Shown here: positions 27,820 through 36,301 of the stretch, piece by piece
Layout of the letters: every line of letters begins with the position of its first letter
How positions within the stretch are numbered: the first letter of the stretch is position 1
From: Pseudomonas sp. Ant30-3
Lineage (GTDB): Bacteria > Pseudomonadota > Gammaproteobacteria > Pseudomonadales > Pseudomonadaceae
Reading direction: 5' to 3'
Length of the DNA stretch: 64,000 nucleotides
Assembly (NCBI RefSeq): GCF_000690905.1
Contig: NZ_JMCL01000093.1
Span: 1 to 64,000 of the forward strand
Made by a program: the position numbers and the translations under genes
The notes under the pieces: generated by a model
The model's database searches: none
Told to the model about the DNA's origin: nothing
What the model saw: only the letters and a program-made list of their open reading frames with translations

Positions 27820-28920
27820 TCAGTCGTGCAGTGACGCGTTGGACTTACGGTTGAGCCAGTACCAGGCGAGGATGCCGCCCGCACCGATGGCGGCCAGGAT
27901 CAAGGCGTTGTAGGGCGGTGGAACGACGCGCATGATCAGCACCGTCAGCCCGGCGCCAACGCCCAGCGAGACTTCCTTGACGAACATGTTGTTCTGCTTG
28001 ACCGAGAAGTAGTCGAGGTAGCTGAACGCGCATTCGGCAAGGGACAGCAATGCAACCCAGATCAGCGCGCCGATCAGTGTGTCCACATGAAATGCGGCCG
28101 GTGATGAAAGGACGAGGAAGCCGCCGATGATGATGGCGATGACCGCGACCACCTTGAAGCGACCGGTACGCTCGATCAGTTTCATGACCGGCATCTGGGC
28201 GAACACCACCACCGCGCTGTTGAGGATCAGCATCAAGCCATACCAGGCGGGCAATTCGCCGGTCTTCAGCAGAATCGCCTGGGGCAGAATCGAGAACACG
28301 CCGAAGAGCTTGATGCCCATGATCAGGCCGGCGATGACCCACGGCAGTTTGTTGCGCCACCCGCTGCCATCATGGCTCGATGGATTGGCAACCAAGGGCT
28401 GCGTGGTGAACGTCGCGCCCATGGCGATCGGCAGACAGAGCAGGACAAACCCTGCGGCACCGAGAAAGAACAGGGTGGGCGTGAGCAGTGGCGACAAAAG
28501 GATCAAACCGGCCACCAGGCTGCCCATGTTCATGGCCACGCGGTTGTAGGCTGCGCCCTCTTTGGTCTGCGCGGCTTCACTCTTGATCAGGTAACCGGCG
28601 ATAGCGATGCCATAGGCGAACAAGGCCGCAGCGAACATGACGATGCCCTGATTACTCGTGACCGCCAGCAGCACCAGCCCGAGTGCGGCGCACATCAGCG
28701 TGACGCTCAGGGAGCGACGGCCAAGCACCAGCAACGTCAGCGGCAGCAACAACAGCAAGGCGCGATAGCCGAGGGCGAGGATGCTATTGGTAGCCGTATC
28801 GAGCCAGACGTTAGCCTTGCCAAGCACTGCAAACAGCGAAACAGCGGTAATCATCCGGATCGTGAACAGGCGGATGTTGATCACTGGTTTGGCAACCGCC
28901 AGTGTGGTTGGAGCACTCAT
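27820..28920 (-). CDS. MFS transporter, probable product exporter
   Basis: This 366-residue protein has about eleven or twelve hydrophobic segments (for example ALLLLLPLTLLVLG, LGLVLLAVTSNQGIVMFAAAL, VVAVIAIIIGGFLVLSS and LILAAIGAGGILAWYWL). It belongs to the major facilitator superfamily by overall pattern, although the sequence is divergent and relatively short. The start at 28920 follows AGAGGTG. It is the first gene of the minus-strand cluster and is divergent from the right-hand MocR gene across a 148-bp gap that holds a tandem operator candidate. Export or self-resistance for the cluster product is the likely role. Confidence 0.85.
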   Translation of the reverse strand: MSAPTTLAVAKPVINIRLFTIRMITAVSLFAVLGKANVWLDTATNSILALGYRALLLLLPLTLLVLGRRSLSVTLMCAALGLVLLAVTSNQGIVMFAAALFAYGIAIAGYLIKSEAAQTKEGAAYNRVAMNMGSLVAGLILLSPLLTPTLFFLGAAGFVLLCLPIAMGATFTTQPLVANPSSHDGSGWRNKLPWVIAGLIMGIKLFGVFSILPQAILLKTGELPAWYGLMLILNSAVVVFAQMPVMKLIERTGRFKVVAVIAIIIGGFLVLSSPAAFHVDTLIGALIWVALLSLAECAFSYLDYFSVKQNNMFVKEVSLGVGAGLTVLIMRVVPPPYNALILAAIGAGGILAWYWLNRKSNASLHD

Positions 28921-29008
28921 GCAACACCTCTGGAAACATCGATTGTTCAGGCGTCCAGCGCGAACAATCGGGAAAGTCTGTAAGGTGATGGTAGAGACAC
29001 AGGCTTGT

Positions 29009-29033
29009 TCTGATCAGAGCAAATCTGATTAGA
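29009..29033. promoter_or_regulatory. Tandem operator candidate for MocR in the divergent promoter
   Basis: Two near-identical, imperfectly palindromic 10-mers, TCTGATCAGA (29009-29018) and TCTGATTAGA (29024-29033), are separated by 5 bp, giving a 15-bp repeat period. They lie between the divergent MFS and MocR starts, 36 bp from the MocR ATG. MocR proteins such as GabR use repeated sites in this position. Confidence 0.6.
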
Positions 29034-29068
29034 ATCGAACGAAGTTTACTGCCGGAGAGACCAGTAAA

Positions 29069-30493
29069 ATGCAGGTGCAGCGCGCAGTGATCGCCGCGAT
29101 CGAGTTCCAGCCAGGAGTGCCGCTGGTGCAGCAGATCGTCGATCAGTTATCGACGGCAATCAGTCAGGGTGGTCTGCCGCACGGCGCGAAGCTGCCGCCG
29201 ATTCGCGAGCTCTCTGACCTGATGAATGTGGGCAAGTCGACGGTGGTGGATGCGCTCGACCGATTGCGCGCCAAAGGGCTGGTGGTTTCCCGGCAGGGCT
29301 CGGGGCATTACGTGCACCGCTCCAGCACCACGCTGAAAACCGACGCCGGCCCGGACTTGCAACCGCAGGACACCCTCAGCGTGGTGCGCCGTGCGGTGCT
29401 GCAGGACACCGGCGCGTTACGGCCCGGCGCGGGTTTTCTGCCCTCTTCGTGGCTGCCGGCCGATGAATTGCTCAAAGCCGTGCGCGGCACCTTGCGCGCG
29501 ACTTCCCTGCGCATGGGGGAATATGGCGTAGCCGCCGGTTACGTGCCGCTGCGCGAAGCGTTGCAGGTCAAACTGGCAGCCATCGGCATCGAAGCGCCCG
29601 TGGACCAGATCGTCACCACGGCCAACACGGTGCAGGCCATCGACATGCTCATGCGCCTGCTGGTCAAACCCGGCGATACGGTGCTGCTCGACGATCCGTG
29701 CTATTTCACCATGCACACCAATCTGGCCTTGCACGGCGCCAAGGTGATTACCATTCCCCGTGGTTCGGAGGGTATGGACCTGGAGGCTTTCGAGCGATTG
29801 CTGATCGTGCATCGGCCCGTGCTCTACATGACCAACAACGTACTGCACAACCCGACCGGGCACTCATTCACTCCGGCCCAGGTGTATCGCTTGCTGGAAT
29901 TGAGCCACCGCTACGGTTTCCACATCGTCGAAGATGATTTGTATTGCGACCTGCAACAACGCAGCACCCCTCGCCTGGCTGCGGGCGGGCTGGACAACGT
30001 CAGCTACGTTTCCGGCTTCTCCAAAACCCTGACCGCCAACAGCCGCGTCAGCTTCGCGGTGCTGTCACCGCCACTGGCCGCCCGCATGATCACCCTGAAA
30101 ATGGCCTGCGGTGGCATGACGTCGGAGCTGGCGGAGCAGATCATCTGCACGATGCTCAGCGACGGCAGCTATGCCAAACACACCCGGCGCACGGTGGATC
30201 GCCTTTATGAGTCGAGCAGCCGGGTCACCCATTGGCTTCTCGAAGCTGGCTGCTCACTGTCATCGCTGCCGCACGAAGGGTTATTTCTGTGGACGCGATT
30301 GCCGGAAGGTTTTCATGCCGAAACCCTGGCCAGGAAAGGTCTGGACATCGACCTGGTACTGGCGCCCGGGACCCTGCTGAGCAAAGCGCCGGACGCCAGC
30401 CAGTTCCTGCGTTTCAACGTCGCGCACAGCGACAACGTCCAGGTGCGGGAGCGGTTTTTGCGGTTGCTGGACATGCAACGCGAGGACCCGTAG
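29069..30493 (+). CDS. MocR-type regulator divergent from the cluster
   Basis: This 474-residue MocR protein has a GntR winged helix in residues 1-80 (VDQLSTAISQGGLPHGAKLPPIREL, LRAKGLVVSRQGSGHYVH) and an aminotransferase-like domain with the PLP lysine in VSGFSKTLTANSRVS and PLP-site residues in YMTNNVLHNPTGHSF. It is divergent from the MFS gene and most likely controls the cluster from the tandem TCTGATnAGA sites, sensing an amino acid or amine linked to the pathway. It differs in sequence from the left-hand MocR, so the two are not a recent duplication. Confidence 0.88.
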   Translation: MQVQRAVIAAIEFQPGVPLVQQIVDQLSTAISQGGLPHGAKLPPIRELSDLMNVGKSTVVDALDRLRAKGLVVSRQGSGHYVHRSSTTLKTDAGPDLQPQDTLSVVRRAVLQDTGALRPGAGFLPSSWLPADELLKAVRGTLRATSLRMGEYGVAAGYVPLREALQVKLAAIGIEAPVDQIVTTANTVQAIDMLMRLLVKPGDTVLLDDPCYFTMHTNLALHGAKVITIPRGSEGMDLEAFERLLIVHRPVLYMTNNVLHNPTGHSFTPAQVYRLLELSHRYGFHIVEDDLYCDLQQRSTPRLAAGGLDNVSYVSGFSKTLTANSRVSFAVLSPPLAARMITLKMACGGMTSELAEQIICTMLSDGSYAKHTRRTVDRLYESSSRVTHWLLEAGCSLSSLPHEGLFLWTRLPEGFHAETLARKGLDIDLVLAPGTLLSKAPDASQFLRFNVAHSDNVQVRERFLRLLDMQREDP

Positions 30494-30537
30494 TGGCGAG
30501 CGTGCGTCTACGCAGTTCGACTATCCATTCATACAGC

Positions 30538-30852
30538 TCATACAGTTGCCAGTCGATCAACCATGTCAGGGAACTTCTCCACTAACCTGATCAACAAGGC
30601 AGCCTGGGCGTTAGGTTTCGACTTTTCCTGCTCCCAGTTTCTCAGTGTGCTCGGGCTGGTCCGAATACGCTTGGCAAAAACAGCCTGAGACATGTGTAGC
30701 TTGGTCCGCAGTGCGACGATTTCTTGTGCCCCAACATCTGGAGGCGGAATATCTACCACCGACGTGTTGCGCAGCGTGATCTTGCCTTCGCGTTGAGCTG
30801 CCATCTCTTCAACGCCCTGCATCAATTCTGCAAACAGGTCGCGCTTTTTCAT
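30538..30852 (-). CDS. HigA/NadS-type XRE antitoxin
   Basis: This 104-residue protein has an N-terminal neutralising region (MKKRDLFAELMQGVEEMAAQ) and a C-terminal helix-turn-helix: LRTKLHMSQAVFAKRIRTSPSTLRNWEQEKSKP is a classic XRE motif. It should bind DNA to repress its own operon and neutralise the toxin encoded just upstream. The ATG overlaps the toxin stop by 4 nt. The toxin-first order is the one found in higBA systems. It converges on the MocR gene with a 44-bp gap. Confidence 0.88.
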   Translation of the reverse strand: MKKRDLFAELMQGVEEMAAQREGKITLRNTSVVDIPPPDVGAQEIVALRTKLHMSQAVFAKRIRTSPSTLRNWEQEKSKPNAQAALLIRLVEKFPDMVDRLATV

Positions 30853-31193
30853 GGGGTACCTCGTACTTTCAACTCTGTTTCTATGGCTTTCTTGAGAGCC
30901 TTTTCCTGGTCGGCCGTCAGATTCTCAAGCTCGTCTTTGTCATAAATGGCAAACATCCAGAATTGGCCATTATTCATAAGCCAATAATAGATTACCCGCA
31001 AGCCACCTCGCCTGCCTTTGCCTCTGCGACCGTCAGCCCAGCGCAGCTTGCGAAAGCCACCCGTCCGAGGCATGACGTCGCCAGCGTGTGGATTCAGCTG
31101 CATATGATTTTGCAGCGTTCGATACTCGTCATCAGTCAGATAATTGCCGACTGTGGCAGTGAATGATGTGGTTTCAAAGAAGACAGTTTGCAT
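30849..31193 (-). CDS. HigB/RelE-type toxin
   Basis: This 114-residue RelE-superfamily protein matches HigB2-like mRNA interferases: LTDDEYRTLQNHMQLNPHAGDVMPRTGGFRKLRWAD is followed by the basic RGKGRRGGLRVIYYWL and MFAIYDKDELENLTADQ. Basic and aromatic residues likely bind and cleave mRNA on the ribosome. The start at 31193 is chosen over an upstream in-frame one because it aligns with the family start MQTVFFETTSF. It is the first gene of the toxin-antitoxin operon. All typical residues appear present, so it is probably active. Confidence 0.88.
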   Translation of the reverse strand: MQTVFFETTSFTATVGNYLTDDEYRTLQNHMQLNPHAGDVMPRTGGFRKLRWADGRRGKGRRGGLRVIYYWLMNNGQFWMFAIYDKDELENLTADQEKALKKAIETELKVRGTP

Positions 31194-31277
31194 GGCCAAA
31201 CTATAGGCAATTTGCTCACAGCTTGGCAATTGCAGCATGAGCCCTCAGACAAGCTGCTCCGCCCCCTTCAATACTTC

Positions 31278-31302
31278 CATCGCGAGCAGGCTCGCTCCCA
31301 AA
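31278..31302. repeat. Single REP element
   Basis: One REP palindrome (ATCGCGAGCAGGCTCGCTCCC) stands alone between the toxin-antitoxin promoter region and the cyo terminator. Confidence 0.85.
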
Positions 31303-31401
31303 GGAATGGAGGCGAACACAAGAATCGCGGCGACACTGAGTCAATTGTGGCAGTCAGCCTGCACGCGACTGAAACATCCGGTTCCAAAAAATCATCCAAC
31401 A

Positions 31402-31436
31402 AAAAGCCCCGCTCTTCTCTCGAAGGCGGGGCTTTT
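31402..31436 (-). terminator. Rho-independent terminator of the cyo operon
   Basis: AAAAGCCCCGC (31402-31412) pairs with GCGGGGCTTTT (31426-31436). On the minus strand the hairpin ends in a T-run, 19 nt past the cyoE stop. Confidence 0.92.
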
Positions 31437-31454
31437 CAATTCAGCAACCCAATC

Positions 31455-32342
31455 TCAAGGCGCGTAAGTCAGCAACAACTCACTCGGCACTTTGAAATCC
31501 AGCGACATCATCACGCTCAACGCGGTAATGGTGAAGATCGAGAACACGAACAGCTTGCGTGCCCAAACCGTGTCATCCACTGCCTTGTAACCGGTCCAGG
31601 CCATGTACAACCAGTACATGCCCATGGCAGCGGCGACGGCGAGGTAGCTCATGCCGGCGTAGCCGCTGAAGGTCAGCATCAAGGTCGCCACGAGGAAGGC
31701 CAGGATGTAGAGCAGGATGTGCCGCTTCGCCACTTTGATGCCGCGCTTCACTGGCAACACCGGAATGGAGGCGGCCAGGTAATCGTTGAAGCGGAAGATC
31801 GCAATAGCGTAGGAATGCGGCATCTGCCACAGGCTGAACATCACCAGCAGCGTCAGTGCAGCCATGTCGAACGAGTTGCTGACGGCGACGTAACCGATCA
31901 CCGGCGGCATCGCGCCCGACAGACTGCCCACCAGCGTGCCGTGAACCGACTTGCGCTTGAGGTACAGGCTGTAGAAACCGACGTAGATGACAAAACCGAT
32001 CACCGCGAACAAAGCCGCCAACGGGTTGGCCACTTTGTACAACAGCACAACACCGGCAATGCCGAGGACGGTCGCGTAGATCAGCGCCAGCTTCAGGGAG
32101 ATCAGGCCCTGGACCAGCACGCGATTCTTGGTGCGTTCCATCTTCACGTCGATGTCACGGTCGATGCAGTTGTTGAACACACAACCGGAAGCGACGACCA
32201 GGGACGTGCCGATCATGGCGGCCAGGAAAATGGCCAGATCGACATGCCCTTTGGAGGCCAGGAAAAATCCGCCTGCCACTGAAAGCACGTTACCGAAAAT
32301 GATCCCCGGTTTGGTGATTTGGATAAAGTGCTTAAAGGACAT
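31455..32342 (-). CDS. cyoE: Protohaem IX farnesyltransferase
   Basis: This 295-residue inner-membrane prenyltransferase makes haem O from protohaem and farnesyl diphosphate for the bo3 oxidase. The family motif with Asp ligands is NNCIDRDIDVKMERTKNR, and the second is in the LKRKSVHGTLVGSLSGAMPPVIGY loop. Multiple hydrophobic segments fit about eight or nine TM helices. The start at 32342 follows GAGGAAA; a longer reading adds residues from the end of cyoD. It is the last gene of cyoABCDE, 11 nt after cyoD, and is followed by a strong terminator. Confidence 0.95.
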   Translation of the reverse strand: MSFKHFIQITKPGIIFGNVLSVAGGFFLASKGHVDLAIFLAAMIGTSLVVASGCVFNNCIDRDIDVKMERTKNRVLVQGLISLKLALIYATVLGIAGVVLLYKVANPLAALFAVIGFVIYVGFYSLYLKRKSVHGTLVGSLSGAMPPVIGYVAVSNSFDMAALTLLVMFSLWQMPHSYAIAIFRFNDYLAASIPVLPVKRGIKVAKRHILLYILAFLVATLMLTFSGYAGMSYLAVAAAMGMYWLYMAWTGYKAVDDTVWARKLFVFSIFTITALSVMMSLDFKVPSELLLTYAP

Positions 32343-32353
32343 GCGGAGTTTCC

Positions 32354-32689
32354 TCAGTGCGCCATCATGTTGGTGTGGATGCTGAACATGATCCACAGCG
32401 ACAGGCCAACCAACAGGACGATCACGATCGCAGCGAACACAAACGCGATCACGTTGTTACGCTGGGCGGCCGAGCGGTCCAGATGGAGGAAGTACACCAG
32501 GTGCACCAGCACCTGGACCACTGCGAAGATCAGTACGATCCACAGGGTCATGGCTTTCGGCAGAGTCGGGTACATCACCAGGCCGAATGGAATGACGGTC
32601 AGGATCACCGACAGAATGAAACCGATAGCGTAGGACTTGACGCTGCCGTGGCCGGCGTCGTGGCTATCGTGGGAATGAGCGTTAGCCAT
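32354..32689 (-). CDS. cyoD: Cytochrome bo3 quinol oxidase subunit IV
   Basis: This 111-residue membrane protein has three TM helices: YAIGFILSVILTVIPFGLVM, LWIVLIFAVVQVLVHLVYFL and VIAFVFAAIVIVLLVGLSLW. The N-terminus is His/Ser-rich. CyoD supports assembly of the CuB site in the bo3 quinol oxidase. It abuts cyoC with no gap and precedes cyoE by 11 nt. Length and pattern are as expected for the family. Confidence 0.93.
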   Translation of the reverse strand: MANAHSHDSHDAGHGSVKSYAIGFILSVILTVIPFGLVMYPTLPKAMTLWIVLIFAVVQVLVHLVYFLHLDRSAAQRNNVIAFVFAAIVIVLLVGLSLWIMFSIHTNMMAH

Positions 32690-33316
32690 TTACATAGTCC
32701 CCATCAGATAAACAACGGTGAATACGCAGATCCACACCACGTCCAGGAAGTGCCAGAACAGGCTCAGGCAGCTCAGACGGGTCTTGTTGGTCGCCGTCAG
32801 GCCGTTTTTCTGCACCTGATACATCATGATCGCCATCCAGATCAGACCGCTGGTCACGTGCAGACCGTGGGTGCCGACCAGGGTGAAGAACCCGGACAGG
32901 AAGCCGCTGCGGCTAGGGCCGTAGCCTTCGGCGATCAAGATGTGGAACTCGTTGATCTCCATGGCGATGAAGCCGGCGCCGAGCAGGAAGGTCATGCCCA
33001 GCCAGCCCAGTACCTGGCTCTTCTTGCCTTTGAACAACGCCAGCATGGCGAAGCCGTAGGTGATCGAGCTGAACAGCAGCAGAGCGGTTTCGCCCAGTAC
33101 GTACGGCAGCTCGAAGATGTCGGCGCCCGACGGGCCGCCCGCTACGTTGTTAACCAGTACCGCGTACACCGCGAAGATCGACGCAAACAGGATGCAGTCG
33201 GTCATCAGGTAGAGCCAGAAACCGAATACGGTCATCTCGCCCGAGTCGTGGTGATGGTCATCGTGCCCATGTCCATCGACATGGGTGTGTCCAGCATTGG
33301 TCACTAAGTTCGACAT
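32690..33316 (-). CDS. cyoC: Cytochrome bo3 quinol oxidase subunit III
   Basis: This 208-residue membrane protein belongs to the cytochrome c oxidase subunit III family, with five TM segments. Typical stretches are TVFGFWLYLMTDCILFASIFAVYAVL and GTHGLHVTSGLIWM. The N-terminus carries a run of His/Asp (HVDGHGHDDHHHDSGE) that is common in Pseudomonas CyoC. It ends directly at the cyoD start and begins 3 nt after the cyoB stop, so the genes are tightly coupled. Confidence 0.95.
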   Translation of the reverse strand: MSNLVTNAGHTHVDGHGHDDHHHDSGEMTVFGFWLYLMTDCILFASIFAVYAVLVNNVAGGPSGADIFELPYVLGETALLLFSSITYGFAMLALFKGKKSQVLGWLGMTFLLGAGFIAMEINEFHILIAEGYGPSRSGFLSGFFTLVGTHGLHVTSGLIWMAIMMYQVQKNGLTATNKTRLSCLSLFWHFLDVVWICVFTVVYLMGTM

Positions 33317-33319
33317 GGT

Positions 33320-35350
33320 TTAAGCCTGTTCCAACGAGGTTTCAACACGGGTGGCATTGGCAGGAATTTTCCCGGCCGCTACCAGACGTTTGTGCTGCTC
33401 GGCTTCGATGCGCTCGATGACATCCACCGGCACCATGTAGCCCTGATCGTCACGGGCGGCATGGATGGTGAAGTACACCACGGTGCCAACCAGACTCACG
33501 ATCGCCAGCCACCAGATGTGCCAGATCATCGCGAAACCGAACACGGTCAACAGAGCACCCATGACCACACCGGTCGCGGTGTTGTTTGGCATGTGGATCG
33601 GCTCGTACTTGGCCGGAGCCTGGTACGCGGTGCCGTTTTCCTTGGCTTCAGTGAACGGATCGATGGTTTCTGCTTTTGGCAGTACCGCGAAGTTGTAGAA
33701 CGGTGGTGGCGACGAGGTCGACCATTCCAGCGTATGGGCATTCCACGGGTCACCGTGTTCGCACATGTTTTCCGGCTTGTTGCGGTCACGCACACTGACG
33801 TACAGCTGGATCAGCTGGCAGGCGATGCCCACAGCGATCATCACCGCACCGAACATGGCGACGTACAGGTACGGCACCCACTCGGGGTTGGTGGTGGCGT
33901 TCAAACGACGGGTCATGCCCATGAAGCCCAGTACGTAGAGCGGCATGAATGCGACGAAGAAGCCGGTGATCCAGAACCAGAACGCTGCCTTGCCCCAACC
34001 TTCGTGCAGCTTGAAGCCGAACGCTTTCGGGAAGTAGAAGGCGAAACCTGCGATGTAACCGAATACCGCGCCGCCGATGATCACGTTGTGGAAGTGAGCG
34101 ATCACGAACAGGCTGTTGTGCAGTACGAAGTCCGCACCCGGAATGGCCAGCAGTACGCCGGTCATGCCGCCGATGGCGAAGGTGACCATGAAGCCCAGGG
34201 TCCACATCACCTGACTGGTGAAGCGCAGACGGCCCTGGTAAATGGTGAACAGCCAGTTGAATAGCTTCACCCCCGTCGGGATCGAAATCAGCATCGTCGC
34301 CAGACCGAAGAAGGCGTTGACGCTCGCACCCGAACCCATGGTGAAGAAGTGGTGCAGCCAGACCATGAAGCCCAGGATCGAGATCGCGCCCGATGCATAG
34401 ACCATCGAGTGGTGACCGAACAGACGCTTGCCGGTGAAGGTCGAGATGACTTCGGAGAAGATCCCGAACGCCGGCAGAATCAGGATGTACACCTCGGGGT
34501 GACCCCAGGCCCAGAACAGGTTGACGTACATCATTGGATTGCCACCAAGTTCATTGGTGAAAATGTGGAAATCCATGTAACGGTCAAGCGTCAGCAAAGC
34601 CAGGGTAGCGGTCAGGATCGGGAACGAAGCCACGATCAGGACGTTGGCCCAGGTGCAGGTCCAGGTGAAGATCGGCATGTCCATCAGCTTCATGCCAGGG
34701 GTGCGCATTTTCAGCACGGTGGCGAGGAAGTTGACCCCCGTCAGCGTCGTTCCTAGCCCGGATAGCTGAAGTGCCCAGATGTAGTAATCCATCCCCACGC
34801 CCGGACTGTATTGCAGGCCCGACAGCGGCGGATAGGCAACCCAACCGGTCTTGGCGAATTCGCCGACGCCCAGGGACAGGTTGATCAACACGACGCCCGA
34901 CACCAGGAGCCAGAAGCTCAAGGAGTTCAGGAACGGGTAGGCAACGTCACGCGCGCCGATCTGCAGCGGCACTGCAAGGTTCATCAGGCCGGTGAAGAAT
35001 GGCATCGCCATGAAGATGATCATGATCACACCGTGAGCGGTGAAGATCTGGTCATAGTGTTCAGGTGGCAGGTAGCCAGGCGAACCCTCGGTGGCCATGG
35101 CCAGCTGGGTACGCATCATGATGGCGTCGGCAAAACCGCGCAGCAGCATGACCATCGCGACGATGATGTACATCACGCCGATTTTCTTGTGGTCGACCGA
35201 TGTCAGCCACTCAGTCCACAGGTACGTCCACTTCTTGAAGTAAGTGATCGCAGCGAACAGCGCCACGCCACCGAGCGCGATCATGGCGATGGTAATCATC
35301 ACGATCGGTTCGTGGAACGGGACCGCTTCCCAACTTAATTTACCAAACAT
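33320..35350 (-). CDS. cyoB: Cytochrome bo3 quinol oxidase subunit I
   Basis: This 676-residue protein is the haem-copper catalytic subunit, which reduces O2 to water with ubiquinol electrons and pumps protons. Signatures are AHGVIMIIFMAMPFF, the CuB/His-Tyr motif FWAWGHPEVYILILPAFG, HHFFTMG and AHFHNVIIGG. About fifteen TM helices are visible, including the extra N- and C-terminal ones of quinol oxidases. It begins 3 nt after the cyoA stop. Subunit II lacks CuA, so the enzyme is a quinol oxidase and not a cytochrome c oxidase. Confidence 0.97.
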   Translation of the reverse strand: MFGKLSWEAVPFHEPIVMITIAMIALGGVALFAAITYFKKWTYLWTEWLTSVDHKKIGVMYIIVAMVMLLRGFADAIMMRTQLAMATEGSPGYLPPEHYDQIFTAHGVIMIIFMAMPFFTGLMNLAVPLQIGARDVAYPFLNSLSFWLLVSGVVLINLSLGVGEFAKTGWVAYPPLSGLQYSPGVGMDYYIWALQLSGLGTTLTGVNFLATVLKMRTPGMKLMDMPIFTWTCTWANVLIVASFPILTATLALLTLDRYMDFHIFTNELGGNPMMYVNLFWAWGHPEVYILILPAFGIFSEVISTFTGKRLFGHHSMVYASGAISILGFMVWLHHFFTMGSGASVNAFFGLATMLISIPTGVKLFNWLFTIYQGRLRFTSQVMWTLGFMVTFAIGGMTGVLLAIPGADFVLHNSLFVIAHFHNVIIGGAVFGYIAGFAFYFPKAFGFKLHEGWGKAAFWFWITGFFVAFMPLYVLGFMGMTRRLNATTNPEWVPYLYVAMFGAVMIAVGIACQLIQLYVSVRDRNKPENMCEHGDPWNAHTLEWSTSSPPPFYNFAVLPKAETIDPFTEAKENGTAYQAPAKYEPIHMPNNTATGVVMGALLTVFGFAMIWHIWWLAIVSLVGTVVYFTIHAARDDQGYMVPVDVIERIEAEQHKRLVAAGKIPANATRVETSLEQA

Positions 35351-35353
35351 CGT

Positions 35354-36301
35354 TTACTCCTCTGCCCCGGCAGCTGAATGCGAACTCATGTCCATCCCTT
35401 CCATGTTGTGCGCCACGTCTTTCTCTTTCTTCTCGTGGTGCATCGGCTTGCCTGGTTTCATGCCTTCGTACTTGTCGACGATGATCTGAAACAGGCCCGG
35501 CGTGACCGAGGAGTAGAGCTCGACTGGGTTGTTCTGGCTTGGTTTGGTAAGGGCTTCGTACTCAGCTTTTTCCAGCTGTTTAGGTGCCTTTTTGACTTCG
35601 CTTACCCAGGCGTCGAAATTCTCCTGAGAAGTTGAGATCGCTTTGAATTTCATGCCGGTGAAACCTGCGCCGCTGTAGTTGGCAGAGATGCCTTCCATTT
35701 CAGCGTCACGGTTGGCAATCAGGTGCAACTTGGTCTGCATGCCGGCCATGGCGTAGATCTGGCCGCCCAGGCCCGGGATGAAGAACGAGTTCATCACGGA
35801 GTCCGACGTCACTTTGAAGTTAACCGGCGTATTCGTCGGGAACACGATCTTGTTGACCGTGGCGATACCCTGTTCCGGGTAGATGAACACCCACTTCCAG
35901 TCCAGCGAGACCACTTCGATGGTGATCGGCTTGACGTCGGATTCCAGCGGACGGTACGGGTCAAGTTCGTGGGTCGACACGTAGGTCACGTAACCCAGGG
36001 CAATGATGATCAGCACTGGAACAGCCCACACCGCGATTTCAATCTTGGTGGAGTGCGACCACTTCGGCGTGTACACGGCGTTAGTGTTGGTCGCGCGGTA
36101 TTTCCAGGCGAACAGGAAGGTCATGACGATGACCGGGACCACAACCAACAGCATCAGCAACGTTGCAGTGATGATCAGGTTGCGCTGCTCCAGGCCAACC
36201 TGGCCCGTAGGATTGAGCAAGGTCATGTTGCAGCCTCCCAGCAACAGCATGCTGAGCAGCGGCAATAAGCCTAGTAGTCTGGGGTACCTGTTTTTACTCA
36301 T
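35354..36301 (-). CDS. cyoA: Cytochrome bo3 quinol oxidase subunit II
   Basis: This 315-residue lipoprotein starts with a type II signal (LLPLLSMLLLGGC, lipobox LGGC), then two TM helices and a periplasmic cupredoxin domain (EVVSLDWKWVFIYPEQGIATVN, FFIPGLGGQIYAMAGMQTKL). The Cys residues that bind CuA in cytochrome c oxidases are absent, as expected for a quinol oxidase. The C-terminus is His/Met-rich. The start at 36301 follows GAGG; an upstream in-frame start lacks the signal peptide at its beginning. It is the first gene of cyoABCDE. The promoter must lie in the long upstream gap. Confidence 0.95.
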   Translation of the reverse strand: MSKNRYPRLLGLLPLLSMLLLGGCNMTLLNPTGQVGLEQRNLIITATLLMLLVVVPVIVMTFLFAWKYRATNTNAVYTPKWSHSTKIEIAVWAVPVLIIIALGYVTYVSTHELDPYRPLESDVKPITIEVVSLDWKWVFIYPEQGIATVNKIVFPTNTPVNFKVTSDSVMNSFFIPGLGGQIYAMAGMQTKLHLIANRDAEMEGISANYSGAGFTGMKFKAISTSQENFDAWVSEVKKAPKQLEKAEYEALTKPSQNNPVELYSSVTPGLFQIIVDKYEGMKPGKPMHHEKKEKDVAHNMEGMDMSSHSAAGAEE

